DNA of 64,000 nucleotides from an uncultured Bermanella sp. (GCA_913058575.1 CAJXRF010000018.1:1-64000); one strand, 5' to 3'; numbered from the stretch's first letter, positions 27,500 through 37,921 are shown. Notes: generated from the sequence alone by a model not told the origin. Program-made: numbers and translations.

Positions 27500-28156
27500 T
27501 TATAAATCGTGAACTTTACTCAATACAAATGCCTGTAAAGCAATTTTGTCTTGCGTGGGCACATCTTCAAATTGTAAACCCACAGCCATTCCATTTTCAA
27601 TGTCTTGTAAAGATCGCACTCTACTCTTAACTTTTAGTTCATGCTTAAGGCCTGTGATTTCAATTTCAAAGGTTAACAAAATATCTGCACCGCTTTCAAA
27701 CTCAAAGGAACGCCCTATCATGCGGGCGCCATGCATACTTAAATCCACTATTTTAGCACTGGTATTTTTAGGCTGAGAATCAACAAAGTAATCAATTTGA
27801 GAAACTACTTCTACATCAGCCCGAACGCTGCCTCTTATCTCACCGGCTAACACTTCCTCAGGGATTTTCAAATGTATATGAGGATAAGGCGTCTTACTAA
27901 CAGTTAAAACCTCTGTTTGAAATGCACAGGCACAACTCATACGACTTGCAAAAAAACGAACATTGACCTTTTCACCGACTTTTACAGTCGCTTGAACGCC
28001 ATTAATAATAGGGGCTGAAACTAATAGCGAGGCTCCACGACGATAGCCAATGAGAATAGAGCGATCTCGATCAGACGTGTAACCTTCAAATTCTAATTGT
28101 AAGACTTGCCCAGGAATCAGCTTCAAGTCCATGAAATCAATATTGCGCCCTTCCAT
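27500..28156 (-). CDS. PilZ-domain c-di-GMP receptor (YcgR-like)
   Basis: 218 residues with a YcgR-type N-terminal domain (about 8-100) followed by a PilZ domain. The c-di-GMP-binding residues are present as RGSVR (R108, R112) and DLSMHG (138-143, DxSxxG). YcgR-like proteins slow flagellar rotation when c-di-GMP is high. No flagellar genes lie nearby, so the target is open. The protein could also start at Met9. A diguanylate cyclase is encoded 24 kb away, but no functional link is shown. Confidence 0.85.
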   Translation of the reverse strand: MEGRNIDFMDLKLIPGQVLQLEFEGYTSDRDRSILIGYRRGASLLVSAPIINGVQATVKVGEKVNVRFFASRMSCACAFQTEVLTVSKTPYPHIHLKIPEEVLAGEIRGSVRADVEVVSQIDYFVDSQPKNTSAKIVDLSMHGARMIGRSFEFESGADILLTFEIEITGLKHELKVKSRVRSLQDIENGMAVGLQFEDVPTQDKIALQAFVLSKVHDL

Positions 28157-28330
28157 TCAACTAAATGCCTTCGTATTAATTTAAACGATGTAATCTCTAC
28201 ATAAAGTGTAGTTGCAATTAACACAGAAAAAGAATGATTGAAGAGCTTGTTATATAAGAAAACCTAACCATTGGCTGGGTTTTAATAACGAAAGAGATTA
28301 AGAAGAAAGATAAAACAGAGAGGAGAAAAT

Positions 28331-28356
28331 AGCACCTTCGAGAAAGTGAAGGTGCT
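28331..28356 (-). terminator. hairpin downstream of the Yip1-like gene
   Basis: Stem AGCACCTTC (28331-28339) / GAAGGTGCT (28348-28356) with an 8-base loop. On the minus strand it is followed by ATTTTCTCC. It probably ends the transcript of the Yip1-like gene. Confidence 0.6.
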
Positions 28357-28374
28357 GGTATTTAAATGCTGTTT

Positions 28375-28980
28375 TTAATTACCTACAATTTGCGGGGCGA
28401 ATCCCACACTCCAAGCAATCACTGTCATGGCCATTAAGCCTACTAACAGGCACAAACCCACTGTTAAAATTGAAGTGGCGAAAATGAAACCCCGCTCTTC
28501 AGGGATATTCATAAAAATAGGTACCCCCGCATACATTAAGTAAATGGTATAACCCACTGCTGCCAGCACCACGAACACGTCAAGCCATAAGATAGGTACG
28601 ATGGCAATCAACCCAGATAAAAACATGGGGGTCGACATGAAGGTTGTGAACAGCAAACATCTTTCTAAGCTAGCTTCAGCACCAAAGGTTTTTTCCATCC
28701 AAAAGACACTATACGCCAGCAAAAATATCCCCACTAGCAAAGCCCCGTAAAAACCAAAGGCCAGGGGCAGTGCCGACTCCATCGAGAGGTAATAGAATTC
28801 CTTCCCCACAAAACTCCAACCAAATTGGGTTGTCCCCACTAATAAGGCAAATGGCGGTATGGCGGCTAAAAATAATAAATGGGTTAAATAAATATGGCCC
28901 AAAGTATGGTTTTCGCGCTTAATCGAATCCCATTCGGATTTTGGGTGATACAGCAATCCAAACATATGTTGTAGATACAT
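28375..28980 (-). CDS. Yip1-family membrane protein
   Basis: About 201 residues from the ATG at 28980, which has a GGGA ribosome site; the upstream open frame to 29037 has none. It starts MYLQHMFGLLYHPKSEWDSI, the usual opening of bacterial Yip1 proteins, followed by five hydrophobic helices. Function in bacteria is unknown. It stands where many pseudomonad-type cox clusters have a SCO1/SenC copper chaperone gene, downstream of cyoE, but shows no SCO motif. Confidence 0.7.
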   Translation of the reverse strand: MYLQHMFGLLYHPKSEWDSIKRENHTLGHIYLTHLLFLAAIPPFALLVGTTQFGWSFVGKEFYYLSMESALPLAFGFYGALLVGIFLLAYSVFWMEKTFGAEASLERCLLFTTFMSTPMFLSGLIAIVPILWLDVFVVLAAVGYTIYLMYAGVPIFMNIPEERGFIFATSILTVGLCLLVGLMAMTVIAWSVGFAPQIVGN

Positions 28981-29148
28981 AATCTTTCCCTTTTTTGCTT
29001 TTTTTGTCGGTCTTAAATTAGGTTTTTCATCTAACAATGATTACGTTTTATTGAATTCCTTTGAATCTAATAGAGCATTTTTAGTTATTTTTGAAGTTCG
29101 CAAAGCTTGGCTCCATTTCTCCCCACATACAGATTGGCCAACTTCAAA

Positions 29149-30060
29149 CTAAAATGCAATCAAGCGAACATAATGATCCAAAAGAAGCGCTCCAAATAAC
29201 CACATAATATAAAAAATGGAATATCTAAAGCTCTGCCTCGCATTTTGATTGCTCGGTTGGCACCACATACGATAAGTGTACCAAGTAAACTTGGCATTAA
29301 TATAAGTGGCCACCACCAAATAAATTAAGCCTTGAGAGCCAATCAATACTGGCAGAACACTTACCAAGCACAAAAGAAGACAATACAGCCAAGCTTGAAA
29401 GGCCGTAAATTCCACACCATGTGTGACCGGTAACATGGGCACTTCAGCCTTTGCGTAATCTTCTTTTTTGTAAATAGCCAAAGCCCAAAAGTGAGGAGGG
29501 GTCCAGGTAAAGATAATCAGCACCCAAAGCAAGGCTTCTGGCGCCACCATGTTGGTAACAGCCGTATAACCTAATAACGGAGGCATGGCTCCAGCCAAGC
29601 CTCCTATGGTGATATTTTGAGGGGAGGCGGGTTTTAACCACAAACTGTAAATAACACCGTAGCCAAACATAGATAAAACAGACAGCACTGCCGTCAAAGC
29701 ATTAACCTGCCAAAAAAGCAAAGAAAAACCAATGAGCAATAACGACATGGAAAAAAGAAAGGCCGATTCAACACTAACCTTTCCTGTCGCTACCGCACGC
29801 CTTTTAGTACGTTGCATTTGAGTATCACGATAACGATCAACCAAATGGTTTAAAACTGCCCCCGACATGGCACAGCCAGCAATGCCCACTAAAGTGGCCA
29901 TCATATGAAGTGCATCAAAGCTGCCTTTCGTCGCCAACAAATAACCCACTAATACGGTAAACAACATAACCGTAACGACTTTAAATTTGGTTAATGAAAA
30001 ATAATCTTTAATGGTTTCGCCAATGCGAAGACCCATACTAATTTGATTCACTTTTTCCAT
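29149..30060 (-). CDS. cyoE: CyoE/CtaB, protoheme IX farnesyltransferase (heme O synthase)
   Basis: 303 residues of the UbiA prenyltransferase family with eight or nine TM helices. The Asp-rich prenyl-binding motif NHLVDRYRDTQMQRTKRR and the second loop YKKEDYAKAEVPMLPV are visible. It transfers a farnesyl group to heme b, giving heme O, which CtaA oxidises to heme A for the oxidase encoded here. It lies 62 bases after ctaA. The AAAGG ribosome site fits the start at 30060. Confidence 0.95.
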   Translation of the reverse strand: MEKVNQISMGLRIGETIKDYFSLTKFKVVTVMLFTVLVGYLLATKGSFDALHMMATLVGIAGCAMSGAVLNHLVDRYRDTQMQRTKRRAVATGKVSVESAFLFSMSLLLIGFSLLFWQVNALTAVLSVLSMFGYGVIYSLWLKPASPQNITIGGLAGAMPPLLGYTAVTNMVAPEALLWVLIIFTWTPPHFWALAIYKKEDYAKAEVPMLPVTHGVEFTAFQAWLYCLLLCLVSVLPVLIGSQGLIYLVVATYINAKFTWYTYRMWCQPSNQNARQSFRYSIFYIMWLFGALLLDHYVRLIAF

Positions 30061-30122
30061 TCTTAATGCCTTTATTATTTTTAATTATTAAGCAGTATTT
30101 TATCTTGTTAATTTAGCTGACG

Positions 30123-31079
30123 TTAAGCAAGTAATTCTTCAATGGGTTTCTCATCCTCTGTCTCTATTGGGTGTGAGGTTAAACCATTTAGTGCGCTTAA
30201 CCACAATAACATGGCTACTGTGTTGTGAAGTAATGCCAAAGGCAATGGCAACAGCCAAATGGCATTTAAGATCCCTAACAAAATTTGTAAACTTAAAAAT
30301 CCCATACAAAAATACAACGAACGCCTTTGTAACGATTGACGATACGCCAAATAGAAAAACATAATTAAAACAGCAATGGCCCCTAAACGATGCAACCATT
30401 GAATAGCCATTTTGTCGTGCATACTCAATAAGCCACCAAGATATTCATCTCCCTGCATTTTAGGGGCCGACAAAATATTGGCATCAATCTCTACCCACCA
30501 TCGACCTTGGCAAGTGGGAAAGTCTGGACAAACTAACCCTGCATACTGGCTGCTCGTCCAAGCCCCTAATGCCATTTGTAAAAAGACAACAAAGGCAAAT
30601 GCACTCCATACTGAAAAGGTTTTTGGCTCTCGATTGCTCGTTAACACCCGCCAGATTAAAAACTGAGCTCCAATTGTTAATGCTCCACCGAGTAAATGGG
30701 CGCTTACTACTGGTGGCCAAAGCCGCATAGTGACCGTCCACATACCAAATAGCCCCTGCAAGACAACCCAACCACAAAGAAAAAGAGATAAATAACGAAC
30801 AGCCCCTAAGTATCTAGGCCATAACATGACTGCCTGTATAAGAATACTTAACCCTAATAGGCTAGCCGCATAGCGGTGTATCATTTCCATCCAAGCTTTT
30901 ACAGAGTCAAATTGCCAATGAACAAACTCTTCTGCCGCTAAATTATTTTGTGGAATAAACTGACCATAACATACCGGCCAATCTGGACACCCAAGGCCAG
31001 CATCCATTAGGCGTGTAAGCGCCCCTAAGGTAATGACAATTAAAGCCAAAAATATATTAAAGAGTGCAAAACGTCTCAT
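30123..31079 (-). CDS. ctaA: CtaA (COX15), heme A synthase
   Basis: 318 residues, eight TM helices in two four-helix halves. The conserved heme-binding histidines are visible in EFVHWQFDSVKAWMEMIHRYAA, VVSAHLLGG, AIQWLHRLGA and LLHNTVAML. The GLGCPDWPVC motif after TM1 and LVCPDFPTC carry the paired loop cysteines of this class. It oxidises the C8 methyl of heme O to a formyl group. GGAG ribosome site. Part of the cox unit. Confidence 0.95.
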   Translation of the reverse strand: MRRFALFNIFLALIVITLGALTRLMDAGLGCPDWPVCYGQFIPQNNLAAEEFVHWQFDSVKAWMEMIHRYAASLLGLSILIQAVMLWPRYLGAVRYLSLFLCGWVVLQGLFGMWTVTMRLWPPVVSAHLLGGALTIGAQFLIWRVLTSNREPKTFSVWSAFAFVVFLQMALGAWTSSQYAGLVCPDFPTCQGRWWVEIDANILSAPKMQGDEYLGGLLSMHDKMAIQWLHRLGAIAVLIMFFYLAYRQSLQRRSLYFCMGFLSLQILLGILNAIWLLPLPLALLHNTVAMLLWLSALNGLTSHPIETEDEKPIEELLA

Positions 31080-31113
31080 TTAATAACTCCAAATAAATTC
31101 ATCATAAACTCAA

Positions 31114-31539
31114 TCAAGCACCACCATGTTTCATCAGCACTTTTAAATCCTTTAACAATTTGTAAGCCCCACCTTCACTTGCTTCATAAGACAACAAAAC
31201 AAGCCCTTCATGATTCGCTATAAATAAACCATTATCGTGAGTCAATAATTTTTCACTTTCCACCTTACTAATATCAACCTGATCACTGTATTTCCCCAAT
31301 GCCATTTGCACTCGTTGCAGTAATCCATACCATGATTCACACGTTTTCACACAATCCTTCTCACGCCATAATAACTTCCAGTTACTGTTTTCATTAACCG
31401 ATACATATTCAGATTCTGAAAACCATTCCCCCTTAGCCGTATCAGTGATACTGCTTTTATCTGAAAGCAGTAATAATGAAAAAACAAACGGTGCGGATAA
31501 CACTAATAGCATTAAAAATAATGGAATACGTTTTTTCAT
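31114..31539 (-). CDS. membrane-anchored CxxxC protein of the cox cluster (thioredoxin/SCO-like candidate)
   Basis: 141 residues with one N-terminal TM helix (about 5-25) and a periplasmic part with DCVKTCESWYGLLQRVQMALGKYSDQV. The C63-x3-C67 pair lies where SCO-type proteins hold copper, and the following helix resembles the SCO/thioredoxin layout, but the chain is shorter. A comparable small gene stands between SURF1 and ctaA in pseudomonad cox clusters. A role in copper or redox assembly of CoxB is inference. Its start overlaps the SURF1 stop by 4 bases. Confidence 0.65.
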   Translation of the reverse strand: MKKRIPLFLMLLVLSAPFVFSLLLLSDKSSITDTAKGEWFSESEYVSVNENSNWKLLWREKDCVKTCESWYGLLQRVQMALGKYSDQVDISKVESEKLLTHDNGLFIANHEGLVLLSYEASEGGAYKLLKDLKVLMKHGGA

Positions 31540-32192
31540 ACAGGCTTACCTCTACTAATACTTGAAAAAAATAAAATCATAATTCCAGCGAATGCCAATA
31601 ATATCCATTGTAATGCATAGGCTTTATGGCGGTGATGGCTTAAGTAAGGCGCTTTAACCGGTTGCAATGCTAATAGACCCAACCCTTTCTTTAAATGGAA
31701 TATATTAAGGGCAATATTTTTATGAATGCTATTAGAGAAATATTGTTCGTCTATAAATTGAATGCGCTTCTTTAAAGGATCATTCAATTTTGAATTCAAC
31801 AGCATAGGCTTTCTATTCGCGAGCAATAGCCCTTCAATGGTCACTTTACCAAACACAGCTTCAACAACAGGTAGTTTTTCACGGCTTTCAAAGGAAATAA
31901 AACCACGATTCACAAGATACACTGTATTCTCGTACTCAAATGGTGTGATAACCGCATAACCTGCACGCCCATTTAAGGTTTGATTGTCGAGGTAATGGGT
32001 AAGATCATTCAGGTACTTTCCTTCCATATGCACTTGCTGTGCAACAGGCGCTAAATAAAACATCGACTTTTGATACTGCCAAGCTGCTGCTGCCACACAA
32101 ATTGAAATACCTAAAAACATAATTAGGCTATATAGTGGTTTAAAATTAAAAAACCAAGATTTGTTAAACCCTTGAAGAGGAATAAATATCAT
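31536..32192 (-). CDS. SURF1-family cytochrome oxidase assembly protein
   Basis: About 218 residues from the ATG at 32192. An N-terminal TM helix ends in AAAAWQYQKSM, the SURF1 opening; GRAGYAVITPFEYENTVYLVNRGFI is the central family motif and a C-terminal TM helix follows. It helps insert heme A into CoxA. The frame stays open to 32249 with other possible starts, none with a clear ribosome site. Starting at 32192, its ATG overlaps the ATG of the opposite-strand DUF2909 gene. Confidence 0.85.
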   Translation of the reverse strand: MIFIPLQGFNKSWFFNFKPLYSLIMFLGISICVAAAAWQYQKSMFYLAPVAQQVHMEGKYLNDLTHYLDNQTLNGRAGYAVITPFEYENTVYLVNRGFISFESREKLPVVEAVFGKVTIEGLLLANRKPMLLNSKLNDPLKKRIQFIDEQYFSNSIHKNIALNIFHLKKGLGLLALQPVKAPYLSHHRHKAYALQWILLAFAGIMILFFSSISRGKPV

Positions 32193-32376
32193 GCTTATCA
32201 AAGGGCTCATTTTATTGTTTTTATTATTTAGCATTGGAGCACTATTCACCGGTTTATATCATTTAATAACAGCCCCAAAAAGCTCCGTTATGACTTATAA
32301 ATCGTTAAAATTTCGCGTTATCTTTGCTGCCTTAACTTTATTCTTAATTGCTTTTTACTTATTTTCCTACCGATAA
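32191..32376 (+). CDS. DUF2909 twin-transmembrane protein
   Basis: 61 residues, two hydrophobic helices (about 2-23 and 43-60) joined by a short basic loop with TAPKSSVMTYKSLKFRV. This matches the small DUF2909 family found inside gammaproteobacterial cox clusters. It is read opposite to the surrounding cox genes, with an AGAGGA ribosome site 9 bases before the ATG. A role in oxidase assembly is likely from context only. Confidence 0.75.
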   Translation: MLIKGLILLFLLFSIGALFTGLYHLITAPKSSVMTYKSLKFRVIFAALTLFLIAFYLFSYR

Positions 32377-32411
32377 AAAATGAATACTTACCTATAAAGA
32401 TGGGTATTCAT

Positions 32412-33296
32412 TTAAAGTACATAAACAAAAGTGAATAGCATTAACCAAACCACGTCTACAAAATGCCAATACCAGGCAGCGGCTTCAAATCCAAAATGAT
32501 CATCTGGTGTAAAGTGATCGTTTTTGACCCTTCCAAACATCACTAACAGCATAATGGCCCCTAATGTTACGTGAGCACCGTGAAAACCCGTTAACAAATA
32601 AAAGGTTGACCCATATATACCACTTTTTAATGTGAAGTTAATGTCATGAATGGCATGGCTGTATTCTGCTATTTGAACAAATAAGAATATAAAACCCAGT
32701 AGCAATGTAAGCCCAAGCCACAACAAAGTTTTTTCTTTATCTTTGTCACGCAACTTATGGTGAGCAATGGTAAGAGTGAAACTAGAAGCGATAAGTAAAA
32801 CTGTATTTATAAAAGGCAAACCCCAAGCATCAATTAACCCCATAGGCCCTTGAAACTGGCTCATGTCGGGGGTTTTAATTAATGGCCAGTGTGCAGTAAA
32901 GCCTTCCCATAACATGCCGCTAACGCCTTTAGCGCCTTCTCCGCCTAACCAAGGAATTGAAAAGGTACGAGCGTAAAATAGAGCACCAAAAAAACCCGCA
33001 AAAAACATCACTTCAGAAAAGATAAACCAACCCATGCTAATGCGAAAAGATCGCTTTAGCTGATCACTGTTCATCCCTCTTAAACCTTCATTTACAACCT
33101 CACTAAACCACCCAAATAGCATGTAGAGCATTAAGAACCCAGCCACCACGGCGGTGGCCACAGAAAACAAACTCACGTAGCCTTGACTGCTTTCATGAAT
33201 AATTGAAGCCATGGAATACAGTGTGAGAAAGACGGCTACCGCACCAAAAATTGGCCAATGACTACGGGCCGGTACGTAATATCTTGGTGTATTCAA
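32412..33296 (-). CDS. coxC: cytochrome c oxidase subunit III
   Basis: 294 residues, seven TM helices. HWPIFGAVAVFLTLYSM, ISMGWFIFSEVMFFAGFFGALFY and the C-terminal FHGAHVTLG plus AAAWYWHFVDVVWLMLF are subunit III signatures. The start codon is TTG: AGGAGG stands 7 bases before it and the TTGA overlaps the cox11 stop by 4 bases, so the start is well supported and coupled. It stabilises the CoxA/CoxB core in the inner membrane. Confidence 0.95.
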   Translation of the reverse strand: MNTPRYYVPARSHWPIFGAVAVFLTLYSMASIIHESSQGYVSLFSVATAVVAGFLMLYMLFGWFSEVVNEGLRGMNSDQLKRSFRISMGWFIFSEVMFFAGFFGALFYARTFSIPWLGGEGAKGVSGMLWEGFTAHWPLIKTPDMSQFQGPMGLIDAWGLPFINTVLLIASSFTLTIAHHKLRDKDKEKTLLWLGLTLLLGFIFLFVQIAEYSHAIHDINFTLKSGIYGSTFYLLTGFHGAHVTLGAIMLLVMFGRVKNDHFTPDDHFGFEAAAWYWHFVDVVWLMLFTFVYVL

Positions 33297-33823
33297 AATG
33301 TGCCTCCTAAAGATTCACTTTGATAGATTCGATAAGAAAGGGAAAGGTGGTTTACTTCTTCAGGTGCCTTAGCACTTAAGGTAACTTGTAAAGGCAGTTT
33401 TATTTTTTCATAAGGTGGAATGGTTTGTTGATTAAAACAAAAGCACTCAATTTTGACTAAATACTCAGCCCATTCACCTGGCGCCACACTGGGCACGGCC
33501 TGAATAGTCACTGGGAAATCATTTTTATTGGTGATTTCGTAATAGGTTGTGATCATTTTTCCCGCTTGAATATCAATACGTTTTTTTTCTGGGGTAAACT
33601 GCCAAACATCTCGACTGTCAGCATCTGCCAGTAGTTGCAATGTCACAATTTTTTGAGAGTTTTCATTCACCGCATTTGCATCAAAGACACTCATCACCGA
33701 GTAATTTTTACCATTAATACCTGTTACATCACAAAAAATGTCATATAAGGGTACCAATGCAAAGCCGAAGCCAAACATCAGTATTGGAATAATGGTGATT
33801 TTCCAAGGGGAAATTTTTTTCAT
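33293..33823 (-). CDS. ctaG: Cox11/CtaG, copper chaperone for the CuB site
   Basis: 176 residues, one N-terminal TM helix followed by a periplasmic immunoglobulin-like domain. VPLYDIFCDVTGING and the copper motif KIECFCFNQQTIPPYEK (CFCF) are diagnostic. It delivers copper to CuB in CoxA. It lies between coxA and coxC; its stop overlaps the coxC TTG start. Confidence 0.95.
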   Translation of the reverse strand: MKKISPWKITIIPILMFGFGFALVPLYDIFCDVTGINGKNYSVMSVFDANAVNENSQKIVTLQLLADADSRDVWQFTPEKKRIDIQAGKMITTYYEITNKNDFPVTIQAVPSVAPGEWAEYLVKIECFCFNQQTIPPYEKIKLPLQVTLSAKAPEEVNHLSLSYRIYQSESLGGTF

Positions 33824-33867
33824 TGATTCATCACTTTGAGTGAAGCTCTCTTATTAATATAGTTTAG

Positions 33868-35469
33868 TTAATCAACTTTTGGTGGCTCTTGAAACGTATG
33901 ATAAGGAACTGGACTTGGCAAAGCCGTCCACTCTAACCCTGTGGGTTTTTCCCAAACAAGATCCGTGGCCTTTTCTCCCTTATTACCCAATGTTGTGCGC
34001 CAAATATTGTAAACAAAGATCAATTGGCTTAAACCAAATACAAATGCACCCACTGAAACGATGGCATTAAAATCAGCAAACTGCAGAGCGTAATCTGGAA
34101 TACGCCTTGGCATTCCCGCCAGTCCCACAAAGTGCATAGGAAAAAACGTTAAGTTCACACCTATAAAGCTTAACCAAAAATGCCATTTACCTAGTGTTTC
34201 GTTATACATACGCCCACACCACTTGGGTAACCAATAATACACAGCCGCTAAGATGCTAAAGAGAGCACCAGGCACCAACACATAGTGGAAATGAGCTACC
34301 ACAAAATACGTATCATGGTATTGGAAATCAGCAGGGGCAATGGCTAACATCAATCCCGACAACCCACCTATGGTAAACAACACAACAAAGGCAATAGCAA
34401 ACAGCATGGGCGTTTCAAATGTCATGGAGCCCCGGAACATTGTGGTTACCCAGTTAAAGACTTTCACCCCCGTAGGCACAGCAATTAGCATCGTGCTGTA
34501 CATAAAAAATAGTTCCCCCGCTAAAGGGATGCCAACCGTAAACATATGGTGAGCCCACACAATGAAAGACAATATAGCAATGGATGAAGTTGCAAACACC
34601 ATACTGGTGTAACCAAAGAGCGGTTTACGAGAAAACGTTGAAATAATGTGAGAGATAATACCAAAGGCTGGCAATATCATAATGTAAACTTCAGGGTGTC
34701 CAAAGAACCAAAATACGTGCTGAAACAAAACAGGGTCACCACCACCGGCCGCGTTAAAGAACGATGTACCAAAATGAATATCCATTAACATCATGGTGAC
34801 AACACCCGCTAGCACAGGCATAACCGCAATAAGTAAAAATGCTGTGATTAACCAAGTCCATACAAACAATGGCATTTTCATAAAGGTCATGCCTGGGGCA
34901 CGCATATTAAAAATAGTAACAATGACATTTACTGCCCCCATCACCGAACTGATGCCCATAATATGAACTGAAAATATAAAGAAGGTTACGCTAGGGGGGG
35001 CATAGTCGGTTGAAAGAGGCGCGTAAAAAGTCCAACCAAAGTTAGGTGCACCGCCTTCCATAAATAACGTACTTAACAACATACCAAAGGCAAAAGGCAG
35101 CAACCAAAATGACCAGTTGTTGATTCTTGGCAATGCCATATCAGGAGCACCAATCATCAAGGGAATAAGCCAATTAGCCAAGCCAACGAAAGCTGGCATA
35201 ATGGCGCCAAACACCATTATAAGACCATGCATGGTAGTCATTTGATTGAAGAAATTTGGGTCAACCAATTGTAAGCCTGGCTCAAATAATTCCGCGCGAA
35301 TTACAAAAGCCATACAGCCGCCAATCAGCAACGACCCCAATGCCAATAATAAATACATTGTGCCAATGTCTTTATGGTTGGTTGTGTATAACCAACGCAG
35401 AATGCCTTTATCTGGACCATGATGATGATCGTCATGTGGCATTTCTTGCGACACCCCTTCTTGTGACAT
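33868..35469 (-). CDS. coxA: cytochrome c oxidase subunit I (aa3-type)
   Basis: 533 residues, twelve TM helices. Conserved ligands are visible: TTMHGLIMVFG (heme a His), FGHPEVYIMILP (CuB His cross-linked to Tyr), WAHHMFTVG (CuB His pair) and VVAHFHYVLV (heme a and a3 His). The family-A proton-channel Glu lies in the GHPEVY region. It reduces O2 to water and pumps protons. GAGGG ribosome site; 11 bases after coxB. Confidence 0.98.
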   Translation of the reverse strand: MSQEGVSQEMPHDDHHHGPDKGILRWLYTTNHKDIGTMYLLLALGSLLIGGCMAFVIRAELFEPGLQLVDPNFFNQMTTMHGLIMVFGAIMPAFVGLANWLIPLMIGAPDMALPRINNWSFWLLPFAFGMLLSTLFMEGGAPNFGWTFYAPLSTDYAPPSVTFFIFSVHIMGISSVMGAVNVIVTIFNMRAPGMTFMKMPLFVWTWLITAFLLIAVMPVLAGVVTMMLMDIHFGTSFFNAAGGGDPVLFQHVFWFFGHPEVYIMILPAFGIISHIISTFSRKPLFGYTSMVFATSSIAILSFIVWAHHMFTVGIPLAGELFFMYSTMLIAVPTGVKVFNWVTTMFRGSMTFETPMLFAIAFVVLFTIGGLSGLMLAIAPADFQYHDTYFVVAHFHYVLVPGALFSILAAVYYWLPKWCGRMYNETLGKWHFWLSFIGVNLTFFPMHFVGLAGMPRRIPDYALQFADFNAIVSVGAFVFGLSQLIFVYNIWRTTLGNKGEKATDLVWEKPTGLEWTALPSPVPYHTFQEPPKVD

Positions 35470-35480
35470 AGTGCGGCCCT

Positions 35481-36602
35481 CTATTTTTTATTATCTTTAA
35501 GTTCTTTAACATACTTAGGTGAGGCGGAATCCCCTTTATCATTGCCCCAAGCATTTCGCTCATACGTTACAACGGCAGCAATATCACTCACGCTTAATTG
35601 CTCAGCAAAGGCAGACATAGCCGTACCCTGCTTTCCGTCTAGAACCATTTCTATATGCTTATCTATATCACCTAGAGCAATAGCGCTGCCTTTTAATGCA
35701 GGGAACATGGGTGTCATACCGCTACCATCTTGCTTATGACAAGCAGCGCAATTGGTCGAATATACTTTTTCTCCTTGCGCCATTAATTCATCAAAGCTCA
35801 TGTCTTTCACTTCTTTAGCAGCGGCTTGCTCTATGGCCTGTTGGGTCACCCAGATTTTATATTCTTCTTTAGAAACCGCTTTAACAACAATTGGCATGTA
35901 GCCATGACCCGCACCGCATAACTCCGTGCACTGACCACGATAAAGGCCAGGCTCATCAATGATGGCCCAAGACTCATTAATAAACCCGGGAATGGTATCC
36001 TTCTTAACGGCCAGCTCAGGTACCCACCAGGAATGTATGACGTCTTTTGAGGTTAATAAAAAACGTACTTTTGTATTGATTGGAAGTACCAGAGGCTTAT
36101 CTACTTCTAATAAATAGTTTTCATTTTTTTCAGCAATATTGTCAATTTGATCTTGCGGGGTACTTAATACTGAAAAGAAATCAACATCTTCATTTAAATA
36201 GGTATAACGCCACTTCCATTGATAGCCAGTAATCTGAACATCAATTTCGGCATCTTTATTGTCATACATATCAATCAGAGTATTCGTGGCAGGGATCGCC
36301 ATGGCGATAAGAATAATAAGCGGTGTAACGGTCCAAATGATTTCAACCGTTGTGCTTTCATGAAAATTTGCGGCTTCTGCCCCGCGGCTTTTTCTGTGAT
36401 AAATAATGCTGTAAAGCATCACACCAAAAACGGCTACAGCAATTGCTACGCATATGTAAAATATAATCATATGCAAGTCATGTACTTCATGACTTATTCT
36501 GGTCACACCCTCTGTCATATTTAACCCCCACTCAGCAAACGCCGAGTGCGAAGAGGTTAATAAAAGTAATGCAGATAGTGCGGAAATTCCCACTCGTGTC
36601 AT
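35481..36602 (-). CDS. coxB: cytochrome c oxidase subunit II with fused cytochrome c domain
   Basis: 373 residues. A signal peptide (to about 23) is followed by two TM helices (about 46-67 and 88-108) and a cupredoxin domain with CuA ligands H190, C225, E227, C229, H233 and M236 (GQCTELCGAGHGYM). The C-terminal cytochrome c domain has C285-AAC288-H289 and a Met in TAMSAFAEQL. This is a caa3-like layout that takes electrons directly into CuA. First gene of the cox unit, with a GAGGGG ribosome site. A divergent promoter is shared with gapA. Confidence 0.97.
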   Translation of the reverse strand: MTRVGISALSALLLLTSSHSAFAEWGLNMTEGVTRISHEVHDLHMIIFYICVAIAVAVFGVMLYSIIYHRKSRGAEAANFHESTTVEIIWTVTPLIILIAMAIPATNTLIDMYDNKDAEIDVQITGYQWKWRYTYLNEDVDFFSVLSTPQDQIDNIAEKNENYLLEVDKPLVLPINTKVRFLLTSKDVIHSWWVPELAVKKDTIPGFINESWAIIDEPGLYRGQCTELCGAGHGYMPIVVKAVSKEEYKIWVTQQAIEQAAAKEVKDMSFDELMAQGEKVYSTNCAACHKQDGSGMTPMFPALKGSAIALGDIDKHIEMVLDGKQGTAMSAFAEQLSVSDIAAVVTYERNAWGNDKGDSASPKYVKELKDNKK

Positions 36603-36816
36603 GGGCCCCCCTCAGACTGAAGTATTTATACTTATAATTATTCTTTCTATACTTATAAAGAAGCAAAAGTAGACAAAATCCTACCCACCTAAAGCGCCAT
36701 TTTTAGTCATTAATGGCCTTTATTAAAATACAGAATAAAAGTGGTTACTTAGTACTACACGAAAGCAGCCAATATTTTGAATAAGTTTTTATTTGGCATT
36801 AATGCTGCGTATTTAA

Positions 36817-37869
<1,053 letters not shown>

Positions 37870-37870
37870 A

Positions 37871-37902
37871 AAACCGGCATTTGCCGGTTTCTTGTTTGTT
37901 CT
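37871..37902. terminator. terminator between gapA and parC
   Basis: Stem AAACCGGC (37871-37878), loop ATTT, GCCGGTTT (37883-37890), followed by CTTGTTTGTTCTT. It lies between convergent genes. Confidence 0.85.
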
Positions 37903-37921
37903 TAGGATAACTAATTTAGGG

